Source of the DNA: Pirellulales bacterium
GTDB taxonomy: Bacteria > Planctomycetota > Planctomycetia > Pirellulales > Thermoguttaceae
Direction of reading: 5' to 3'
DNA length: 5,398 nt
Assembly (NCBI GenBank): GCA_030607895.1
Contig: JAUWJC010000317.1
Span: forward strand, 1 to 5,398
The notes under the pieces were generated by a model. It was given only the letters and a program-made list of their open reading frames with translations, ran no database searches and was not told where the DNA came from. A program made the translations under genes and the position numbers. Shown here one piece after another: positions 1 to 5,350 of this stretch (position 1 is its first letter; each line of letters starts with the position of its first letter).

Positions 1-132
1 CGACCCACCCTACCACTACCACTGCCGCCCAAAAGAAGTCCGTTCCTGCACCCCTTGGAGCCATACTTCCCTGTCCAAAACGGCCGCGACCGATGATCAC
101 CCCTTGCCGTGCAAGCAAACGGCCCCCGGGCA

Positions 133-162
133 TTGACCGACACGCAGCGCAATAGCTAGAAT
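133..162 (+). promoter_or_regulatory. Sigma70-type promoter for the retropepsin gene
   Basis: A -35 box TTGACC (133-138) is separated by 18 nt from a -10 box TAGAAT (157-162), close to the TTGACA/TATAAT consensus. Transcription would begin near 169-170, giving a leader of about 75 nt before the ATG at 244. This also argues against the ATG at 163 as a start, because it touches the -10 box and would lie upstream of the transcript. The match is seen in the sequence; promoter activity is inferred. Confidence 0.55.
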
Positions 163-232
163 ATGAGGCAAGTGGCCACTGGCAAGTCAGTCACTCGTTC
201 GGCAACCAACCTTGTGCCAACCGGGCGAACCC

Positions 233-246
233 AGGGGAATCTAATG
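233..246 (+). promoter_or_regulatory. Ribosome binding site fixing the start of the retropepsin gene
   Basis: AGGGGA (233-238) lies 5 nt before the ATG at 244. The in-frame ATGs at 163 and 259 have no comparable purine-rich site at this distance, so 244 is the preferred start. It also places a clean signal peptide at the N-terminus. Confidence 0.6.
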
Positions 247-1350
247 AAGAGGACTTCCATGTACCAGAGACACTTCACGACGTCGGTGCTCACCGGTTTT
301 CTCGCCATGCTGTTGACCGCCCAAGCGGTGCCGGCCGACGAGAAAGATGACGCGGAAGCTCTTCTCAAGAACAAAGGGCTCCGTCGAGTGGGCACGTATT
401 TCTCGCTGCCCGAGGAGACAAAAATTGGCAAGCTGATCCGTGCCACGACTCCGATGAAGAAGCAGATTCGCGACGCGCAGCGACAGGTTGCCATGTACGA
501 AAAGGCGGTCCAGAACAAGCAGGCACTGACAATCGCGTATCTGCAGAAGCGCCGTGAGCTTCGCATGCAGCTTCAGCGGGCGTCGTCGGCAACGGCCCAC
601 AATCGTATCGCTTCGATGATGAACGAGTTGGCCGACCGAATCGTGCTGATGCAGGAATCCGACAAGGAGGAAAAAACGCTGAAGGAGGCCCTATCGGCCG
701 TCAACGAGAAGTCGGAAGCCTACATCGAACAGCTCTTCCAGGCCCGGCAACTTTACGACCAACTCAAGGAGAAATACGGGGACCTGGCCGCCGACCCGCA
801 GGTGGGTAAGGCAGTTGAAGCCTACAGCGAGGCAGCCGGCAAGACCTGCAAGCTTGGCCCAACCGCCAGTTTCTTGGGTAACGGCCGCCGTCTGAAGAAA
901 ATGGAAGACACCGTACTCTCGGAGTCGATTGATCTTCGTCGAGGTGGAGGAGGCCTTTGGTACGTACCGGTTACGTTCCACGGGAAGTACACACATACAA
1001 TGGCGATCGACACGGGAGCTTCGCTCATCAGCCTGCCCTGGAAGATGGCTTCGAGCATTGGGCTGCTGCCGAACGACAAGTCGCCGACGCTTCGCATTTC
1101 TTTGGCGGACGGGCGCGTGATCGAGGCCAAGGAGATGTTTGCCGAGAAGGTGCGTGTGGGCAAGTTCACGGTCGAGAAGGTTCGTTGCGCCGTGATGCCC
1201 AAGGAGTTTTCCAAGGCCGCCCCGCTTCTCGGCCAGAGCTTTTTGCGGAAGTTCACCTACAAGATCGATTCGGCGAACTCGAAACTGGTAATGTCGAAGG
1301 TCGAAGCCGACGGCAGCGGCAGTAGCAGCAAGCGACCACGGCGGAAATAG
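244..1350 (+). CDS. Exported coiled-coil protein with a C-terminal retropepsin-like aspartic protease domain
   Basis: The product is 368 aa. Residues 1-31 look like a Sec signal peptide: basic start, hydrophobic core about 15-26, and likely cleavage after AQA (28) or VPA (31). Residues about 68-178 are rich in Lys, Glu, Gln, Leu and Ala with few prolines, and look like a long alpha-helical coiled coil. A glycine stretch (234-237) leads into the protease domain, about 238-355. That domain has the catalytic motif IDTGAS with Asp256 and the later hydrophobic-hydrophobic-Gly signature PLLGQ (327-331). These are the two hallmarks of clan AA single-domain aspartic proteases (retropepsin-like). Such domains act as homodimers, so this one should need a partner. 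The tail is Ser/Gly-rich and ends in basic residues (KRPRRK). The substrate is unknown. The protein should act in the periplasm or at the cell surface. The start at 244 is chosen from the Shine-Dalgarno site, the promoter position and the signal peptide. The family call is firm; the coiled coil is judged by eye. Confidence 0.85.
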   Translation: MKRTSMYQRHFTTSVLTGFLAMLLTAQAVPADEKDDAEALLKNKGLRRVGTYFSLPEETKIGKLIRATTPMKKQIRDAQRQVAMYEKAVQNKQALTIAYLQKRRELRMQLQRASSATAHNRIASMMNELADRIVLMQESDKEEKTLKEALSAVNEKSEAYIEQLFQARQLYDQLKEKYGDLAADPQVGKAVEAYSEAAGKTCKLGPTASFLGNGRRLKKMEDTVLSESIDLRRGGGGLWYVPVTFHGKYTHTMAIDTGASLISLPWKMASSIGLLPNDKSPTLRISLADGRVIEAKEMFAEKVRVGKFTVEKVRCAVMPKEFSKAAPLLGQSFLRKFTYKIDSANSKLVMSKVEADGSGSSSKRPRRK

Positions 1351-1374
1351 CTTGGGGCACCCGGGAGTTTTCCG

Positions 1375-1457
1375 TTGTAAAGCCGCGACCAGTGGTCGCG
1401 GTTGTTCAAGTTGCCGGTCCGTTTGGTGAACCGCGACCACTGGTCGCGGCTTTACAA
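1375..1457. repeat. Perfect 29-bp inverted repeat built from two GC-rich palindromes (REP/BIME-like)
   Basis: The arms 1375-1403 and 1429-1457 are exact reverse complements, 29 of 29, around a 25-nt spacer (1404-1428). Each arm is itself a palindrome: CCGCGACCA and TGGTCGCGG flank one central base, G in the left copy (1383-1401) and C in the right copy (1431-1449). Each copy is bordered by the flank TTGTAAAG. Two head-to-head palindromic units with a short spacer are the arrangement known for bacterial interspersed mosaic elements built from REP sequences. The element sits 24 nt after the retropepsin stop and 37 nt before the next start. In either direction the outer hairpin is followed by CTTTACAA, so it could help stop transcription or protect a 3' end, but there is no real T-tract. 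The symmetry is certain; the class is inferred. Confidence 0.85.
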
Positions 1458-1481
1458 TTTGTCAACTTCAATTCCCTTGCC

Positions 1482-1497
1482 AGGAGATAGATCGGTG
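1482..1497 (+). promoter_or_regulatory. Ribosome binding site selecting a GTG start
   Basis: AGGAG (1482-1486) lies 8 nt before GTG at 1495. The only longer in-frame option, TTG at 1402, falls inside the inverted repeat, so the GTG is the better start. Confidence 0.7.
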
Positions 1498-1911
1498 CCG
1501 CTATTCAGCAAGAACAAGAAACACGAAGTCCAGAGCTTCATTCTCAAGCTCGTCAACAACAACTGCCCGGAACTCGAAGCGCTGATCGAAGGCCCTCGCC
1601 TGGATGGCCGCGTACCCATGGTCGTGGTAACCCTGGTGATACCCGTTGAAAACAACAGGCCGCAAGTGGGCCAGGTCTTCGCCGCCATCACCAAGGAGTT
1701 CTCCACCACCGGTCTGTCGCTGGTATTGAGCGAGCCGCGGGGATTGGACGACGTGGTTTTCGGGTTCCGCTGGGAAGCGCGGATGACGTTCGTCCGCGGC
1801 AAAGCCAAGCACCTGAATCCCATGGGCGGCGGGTTCTATCAACTTGGGTTTCGCATGGACGAAGTCATCAATGTAGGCGACTATCCGGAACTCGAAGGCC
1901 TGCATCTGTAG
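1495..1911 (+). CDS. Small PilZ-like domain protein
   Basis: The product is 138 aa, starting at GTG 1495 behind a strong AGGAG. There is no signal peptide or membrane segment, so it is probably cytoplasmic. The N-terminus (1-12) is polar and basic. Residues about 38-125 have the alternating beta-strand pattern of a PilZ barrel: strands at 42-49 and 62-66, then EFSTTG (68-73) where PilZ proteins carry the (D/N)xSxxG ligand motif, then strands at 74-79, 87-101 and 113-121, the last containing YQLGFR. The upstream Arg-rich RxxxR motif that grips cyclic-di-GMP is not clear: only R55 of an RPQVG segment is present. If this is a PilZ domain, nucleotide binding is doubtful, and it may serve as a protein-interaction module. 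The gene lies between two palindromic elements and probably forms its own transcription unit. The gene itself is well supported; the family assignment is by fold pattern only, and a plain hypothetical protein is the alternative. Confidence 0.72.
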   Translation: MPLFSKNKKHEVQSFILKLVNNNCPELEALIEGPRLDGRVPMVVVTLVIPVENNRPQVGQVFAAITKEFSTTGLSLVLSEPRGLDDVVFGFRWEARMTFVRGKAKHLNPMGGGFYQLGFRMDEVINVGDYPELEGLHL

Positions 1912-1943
1912 AAATAGTGGCCAGTTGGTAGTACTTGTTTAGC

Positions 1944-1971
1944 CGCCGCGTCCACGCGGCGTTGGACGCGG
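1944..1971. repeat. GC-rich hairpin with two competing folds
   Basis: Two mutually exclusive stems share the same bases. One pairs 1944-1951 with 1954-1961 (8 bp, very tight loop, or 7 bp around a TCCA loop). The other pairs CCGCGTCCA (1946-1954) with TGGACGCGG (1963-1971), 9 bp around an 8-nt loop. It begins 33 nt after the stop of the PilZ-like gene and is preceded by TTTAGCCGC, resembling the flank of the other palindromes in this window. It could act as a 3' hairpin for the upstream gene. No T-tract follows, so I do not call it a terminator. Confidence 0.5.
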
Positions 1972-1994
1972 AAGCAACCTCGGATTGGCCATAC

Positions 1995-2023
1995 TTGCAC
2001 ACCGCGGCGGGCATCGCTATGCT
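1995..2023 (+). promoter_or_regulatory. Candidate promoter for the two-domain hydrolase
   Basis: TTGCAC (1995-2000) and TATGCT (2018-2023) are separated by 17 nt, a reasonable sigma70-type match. Transcription would start near 2030, leaving a leader of about 34 nt with the Shine-Dalgarno site at 2053. This would rule out the in-frame TTG at 1935 as the start. Confidence 0.42.
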
Positions 2024-2052
2024 GTATGGGAACACTCCACCTTTCCCACACC

Positions 2053-2066
2053 AGGAGCCTGCCATG
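2053..2066 (+). promoter_or_regulatory. Ribosome binding site fixing the hydrolase start
   Basis: AGGAG (2053-2057) lies 6 nt before the ATG at 2064, and that ATG opens directly onto a signal peptide. Confidence 0.7.
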
Positions 2067-4058
2067 ATCCGCCTGTTGCTTGCCGTCGTGTGTATTCTTG
2101 CGGCTGGTTCTCCGGCCGTTGCCGCCCGGTTCGCGGTGCTGCCCGCCAAGTTGGGTAACGTTGCGCCGTCGAAAATGATGCACGAGTACCTGATGGGGCT
2201 GGCCCACGCGGCGTTGGACCGCCGGGACGCCGAGTACGAGAAGATCAAGACGCCCGAAGACGTGGCCGCGTACCAGAAACGGATGCGGCAGTTCTTCATC
2301 GACCAGATCGGCGGTCTGCCCGAGCGGACGCCGCTGAACGTCCAGGTGGTGGGCAAGGAGAAACGGGACGGGTACCGCATCGAGAAGATTCTCTTCGAGA
2401 GTCAGCCAAAGCATTTCGTCTCGGCAATTTTGTATTTACCCAACGCCAAGCCTCCCTATCCGGCCGTGCTGGTGCCGTGTGGACACAGTGTCAACGGCAA
2501 GGCTCGCGACCTTTACCAGTTGGCTCCTATCATCATGGCCAAGCACGGCATGGCCGCGCTTTGCTACGATCCGATCGACCAAGGCGAGCGAATGCAGTTA
2601 CTCGATGCGGCCGGAAAGCCCAAGGCCGTCAGTGTCCTGGGCCATTGCCTGATCGGCGTGGGCAGCACGCTGTTGGGGCGGGACACGGCCATGTTCCGCA
2701 CTTGGGACGGAATGCGCGCGATTGACTTCCTACAGAGCCGGCCGGAGATCGATCCCGAGCTAATCGGCTGCACGGGCATCTCCGGCGGCGGCACCATGAC
2801 CAGCTACCTGATGGCACTCGACTTGCGGATCAAGGCCGCCGCGCCCGGTTGCTACTTGACCAGCTTCCGCCGGTTACTGGAAACCATCGGCCCACAGGAC
2901 GCCGAACAGGACATCCACGCCCAGGGGGCCTACGGAATGGGCCATGCCGACTATGTCATGATGCGTGCCCCGCTGCCCACGCTGATTATGGCCGCCCCGC
3001 GCGACTACTTCGACATCGGCGGGGCTTGGGACAGCTTCCGCCAGGCCAAGCGGCTGTACGGCCGCCTTGGTTTTGCCGAACGGGTAGACCTGCTCGAGCC
3101 GGACACCAAGCACGGTTTTCCCGTGGAAATGCGCGTGGGCGCCTGCCGCTGGATGCGGCGCTGGCTGCTGAAAATCGACGATGCGGTAACCGAGCCGCCC
3201 TCGAAGCCGGTGCCCGACGAACAGGTCTGGTGTACGCCACGCGGCCAGGTCATGCTGCTGGAAGGCGCCCGAAGCGCTTACGACCTGAACATGGACCTGG
3301 AGAACCGGCTCGTCGAAGCACGCAAGACGCTCTGGCAGCAGGCCGACAAGAAGAAGGCGCTCGCGGAAGTCCGCCGCATCACGGGCATCCGGCGGCTGGC
3401 CGATCTGCCTAAGCCGGAATGCGAGAAAGTGGGCAGCCTAAAACGCGACGGATACCGTATCGACAAGCTGATCCTCAAGCCCCAGCCCGACATCTGGCTG
3501 CCCGCCCTGAGCTTTGTGCCCGACAAGCCCAACGGCAACGCTTATCTGTATCTACATGCCGACGGCAAGCAAACCGACGCGGCGCCCGGCGGACCGATCG
3601 AAAAACTGGTCCGCAAGGGGAACTCCGTCCTGGCAGTCGATCTCGGCGGAGTGGGCGAAACCGGACAGACCAAGGGGAAAGGACTCGCCGCGTACATGGG
3701 CCCCGAATGGCAGGACCTCTATCTGGCCTACATGCTCGATACCTCGTACCTTGCCATGCGCGCCGAAGACATCCTCTCGTGCGCCCGGTTCCTGGACAGC
3801 CACAAGAAGGTTCACCTGGTAAGCGTCGGTAACGTCGGCCCGCCCGCGCTGCACGCCGCCGCGCTGGAGCCGCAACTGTTCGCCTCGGTCGGCTTGCGGA
3901 ACTGCCTCACATCGTGGCACGACGTACTCGAAACGCCCATGGCCAAAAACCAACTGGTCAACGTGGTCCACGGCGCTCTGAAGACCTACGACCTGCCCGA
4001 CCTGCTGGCCACTCTGCCGGCCGACAAGCTAACGGTTACGGAGCCTTGTCGCCCGTAG
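2064..4058 (+). CDS. Exported two-domain alpha/beta hydrolase, acetylxylan-esterase-like
   Basis: The product is 664 aa. Residues 1-20 form a signal peptide (MIRLLLAVV start, cleavage after AVA). A helical region (about 35-90) precedes an alpha/beta hydrolase domain (about 98-375) with the nucleophile elbow GISGGG (Ser240), a likely acid Asp314 in PRDYF (Asp317 is the alternative) and His350 in KHGF. Segments such as VPCGHS and YDPIDQGER are typical of the acetylxylan esterase/prolyl-oligopeptidase-like hydrolases common in planctomycetes. The likely reaction is hydrolysis of an ester, perhaps acetyl groups on polysaccharides, outside the cytoplasmic membrane; the substrate is not known. The second half (about 410-664) repeats the first: KRDGYRIEKI (100-109) returns as KRDGYRIDKL (460-469). 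In it the serine elbow is replaced by SVGNVG, with Asn590 where Ser240 sits, so this half looks non-catalytic. The C-terminus ends abruptly in TEPCRP, where the frame overlaps the convergent alr gene by 23 bp. The hydrolase call is firm; the esterase type is tentative. Confidence 0.87.
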   Translation: MIRLLLAVVCILAAGSPAVAARFAVLPAKLGNVAPSKMMHEYLMGLAHAALDRRDAEYEKIKTPEDVAAYQKRMRQFFIDQIGGLPERTPLNVQVVGKEKRDGYRIEKILFESQPKHFVSAILYLPNAKPPYPAVLVPCGHSVNGKARDLYQLAPIIMAKHGMAALCYDPIDQGERMQLLDAAGKPKAVSVLGHCLIGVGSTLLGRDTAMFRTWDGMRAIDFLQSRPEIDPELIGCTGISGGGTMTSYLMALDLRIKAAAPGCYLTSFRRLLETIGPQDAEQDIHAQGAYGMGHADYVMMRAPLPTLIMAAPRDYFDIGGAWDSFRQAKRLYGRLGFAERVDLLEPDTKHGFPVEMRVGACRWMRRWLLKIDDAVTEPPSKPVPDEQVWCTPRGQVMLLEGARSAYDLNMDLENRLVEARKTLWQQADKKKALAEVRRITGIRRLADLPKPECEKVGSLKRDGYRIDKLILKPQPDIWLPALSFVPDKPNGNAYLYLHADGKQTDAAPGGPIEKLVRKGNSVLAVDLGGVGETGQTKGKGLAAYMGPEWQDLYLAYMLDTSYLAMRAEDILSCARFLDSHKKVHLVSVGNVGPPALHAAALEPQLFASVGLRNCLTSWHDVLETPMAKNQLVNVVHGALKTYDLPDLLATLPADKLTVTEPCRP

Positions 4059-5211
4059 CCGCTTGCGGCTTCGCATGGAACTCGTCCACCAGCACGCGAC
4101 GCACGCGGCCGCCGATCCGGCAGGCGACTTCGTGCGGGATCGTGCCGGCAAGCCGGGCGAGATTTTCAACGCTGTGCGGGGCGGCCGGGTCGGGTGAGAC
4201 GATCTCCACCTCGTCACCTAGCCGGGCCGCCGGCACTTCGGTCAGGTCCAAAATGATCTGATCCATCGACACCCGGCCCCGAACCGGCACGTCGTGGCCC
4301 CGGACCCTCACCGTCGAACGGTTCGACAAACAACGCAAATAACCGTCCCCGTAGCCGATCGGCACCCGACCGATCCGCCCCGGACGGTCGAAGGTGTACG
4401 TCAGGCCGTATCCGCAACTACTGCCGGCCGGCACTTCCTTAACCTGCATCAGCCGGCCGGTCACCCGAAGCGCCGGACAAAGCGCCAGCCGCGTGTCCAA
4501 ATACTCCGACGGCTGGTAGCCGTAAACCGCCAGACCGGGCCGGACCATGTCGAAATGGGTCTCGGGCATGTCGATGGTGGCGGCCGAATTGGCTGCATGG
4601 AACGTCAATTCTTCCGGCCGCTCGCAGGCGGCGACAATCTGCCGAAACGCGTCAAGCTGCTCGTGCATGAAGGTCCGGTCGGCCTCGTCGGAAGTGGCGA
4701 AGTGAGTGTAGAGCCCGGTGAGCTTGATACCCGGCTCGCCGCGGGCCTTCTCGACAAGCGCCCCAACACCTTCCACCCGAACGCCGGACCGGCCCATGCC
4801 CGTGTCGATCTTCACATGGACCTCGGCCTCTCGGCCCACCCGCCGTGCGGCCTCGCCAATCAGGCCCACTACATCGGGTGCGACAATCGTCTGGATGACC
4901 TGCTGGATAACCAGTTCATCGATCGCATCGTGCAGTTCCGGGCCGTCGGCATAAGCACAGGCCGAAAAGAACGAGAGAATCGGCAGCTCGCACCCCAGCC
5001 GACGCACGGCAATCGCCTCCTCGGGCGCTGCAACCGCCAGCACGTCGGCCTGCTCGGCAATCACGTCCAGCAGCAACTCCAACCCGTGCCCATAACAGTC
5101 GGCCTTCACGCCCGCACAAAGCCGCGTTGCCGGGCCGATCCGCCCGCGCAGCAGCCGAAGGTTCGTCCGCACCGCCGAGGCGGAAGTCTCCACTGTTATG
5201 TAGCTCTGCAT
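4036..5211 (-). CDS. alr: Alanine racemase
   Basis: The product is 391 aa, a pyridoxal-phosphate enzyme interconverting L- and D-alanine in the cytoplasm to supply peptidoglycan synthesis. The N-terminal TIM barrel carries the PLP lysine Lys36 in VKADCYGHG. KIDTGMGR holds Lys134 and Arg141, at the spacing of the carbamylated lysine and substrate-site arginine known in this family, and Arg224 in VRPGLAVYG matches the arginine facing the PLP ring. The C-terminal beta domain has the second catalytic base, Tyr268, in CGYGLTY, then IGYGDGY (285-291) and GRVSMD (312-317). All key residues are present and the length is normal. Small departures are Cys39 where Ala is usual and Gly267 before the catalytic Tyr. 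The start at 5211 gives the usual short lead-in (SYITVETSASAVRTNL). The in-frame ATG at 5292 would lie upstream of the promoter candidate and inside a repeat. The Shine-Dalgarno match is weak (GGGA, 13 nt before the start). The last residues overlap the hydrolase gene. Confidence 0.96.
   Translation of the reverse strand: MQSYITVETSASAVRTNLRLLRGRIGPATRLCAGVKADCYGHGLELLLDVIAEQADVLAVAAPEEAIAVRRLGCELPILSFFSACAYADGPELHDAIDELVIQQVIQTIVAPDVVGLIGEAARRVGREAEVHVKIDTGMGRSGVRVEGVGALVEKARGEPGIKLTGLYTHFATSDEADRTFMHEQLDAFRQIVAACERPEELTFHAANSAATIDMPETHFDMVRPGLAVYGYQPSEYLDTRLALCPALRVTGRLMQVKEVPAGSSCGYGLTYTFDRPGRIGRVPIGYGDGYLRCLSNRSTVRVRGHDVPVRGRVSMDQIILDLTEVPAARLGDEVEIVSPDPAAPHSVENLARLAGTIPHEVACRIGGRVRRVLVDEFHAKPQAATGDKAP
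4056..4071. repeat. Small palindrome at the convergent gene overlap
   Basis: AGCCGC (4057-4062) and GCGGCT (4065-4070) are perfect complements around TT. The palindrome begins inside the TAG stop of the hydrolase (4056-4058) and lies in the coding sequence for the last dozen residues of alr. No T-tract follows on either strand, so it is not a classical terminator, although it is the only hairpin I see between the two converging genes. Confidence 0.45.
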
Positions 5212-5251
5212 GGTTGGTTTGCCGTCCCACCCGGGTGTGTGTGATGATTTC

Positions 5252-5280
5252 AGTGTAGAGCACGGCAAAACAGCCAACAA
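5252..5280 (-). promoter_or_regulatory. Candidate sigma70-type promoter of alr
   Basis: On the minus strand, TTGTTG (5280-5275) and TACACT (5257-5252) are separated by exactly 17 nt. Transcription would begin near 5245, giving a leader of about 34 nt before the ATG at 5211. This supports the shorter alr start. Confidence 0.5.
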
Positions 5281-5291
5281 GAGAACACCCA

Positions 5292-5316
5292 TATAAAGCC
5301 GCGACCGTCGGTCGCG
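5292..5316 (+). repeat. Palindromic repeat, same family as 1375-1457
   Basis: TATAAAGCC (5292-5300) leads into a palindrome with arms CGCGACCG and CGGTCGCG around a single T (5300-5316). Flank and stem match the 1375 element (TAAAGCCGCGACC shared), with a change at the apex. The change from A/T to G/C at the paired apex positions keeps the stem intact, which suggests the fold is what is preserved. It lies just upstream of the alr promoter. Confidence 0.75.
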
Positions 5317-5325
5317 TTTCGCCGC

Positions 5326-5350
5326 TATAAAGCCGCGCCCCGGGGTCCCG
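5326..5350 (+). repeat. Degenerate second copy of the palindromic repeat
   Basis: TATAAAGCCGCG recurs exactly 34 nt after the copy at 5292, in the same orientation. Its palindrome is partly decayed: the core CCCCGGGG (5338-5345) is perfect but the outer stem has mismatches. The two copies form a short direct tandem. The remaining 48 nt to the window edge show nothing I can assign. Confidence 0.6.

Noticed and set aside
1..132. Possible 3' end of an upstream gene (forward frames stay open to stops at 94-96, 134-136 and 153-155)
   Set aside because: All three translations are Pro/Thr/Arg-rich with no recognisable motif, and nothing decides between the frames. There is too little sequence to call a gene.
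163..243. N-terminal extension of the retropepsin gene from ATG 163
   Set aside because: The ATG abuts the -10 box, has no Shine-Dalgarno site and would bury the signal peptide 27 residues inside the protein.
691..1440. Long antisense open frame (249 codons) opposite the retropepsin gene
   Set aside because: It is explained by GC-rich codon bias of the sense gene. It starts within the inverted repeat and its translation shows no family motif.
1375..1457. CRISPR array or classical rho-independent terminator
   Set aside because: There are only two units in inverted, not direct, orientation with one spacer, which excludes CRISPR. There is no T-tract directly after either stem, so a standard terminator call is not justified.
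1402..1494. TTG start at 1402 for the PilZ-like gene
   Set aside because: It lies inside the inverted repeat, and the extra residues are the translated repeat. GTG 1495 has a strong AGGAG.
1935..2063. TTG start at 1935 for the hydrolase
   Set aside because: It would translate a hairpin and the candidate promoter, and it hides the signal peptide. ATG 2064 has AGGAG at 6 nt.
2849..3412. 187-codon forward frame inside the hydrolase
   Set aside because: It is an out-of-frame shadow with Arg/Pro/Ala-rich composition typical of GC-rich DNA. The hydrolase frame carries the catalytic Asp and His here.
4294..5244. 316-codon forward open frame opposite alr
   Set aside because: It is antisense to a gene with all alanine racemase motifs, and its translation is Arg/Pro/His-rich without recognisable domains.
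5212..5292. N-terminal extension of alr to ATG 5292
   Set aside because: The extension lies across the TTGTTG-17-TACACT promoter candidate, begins in the repeat, and is not needed for the family's normal N-terminus.
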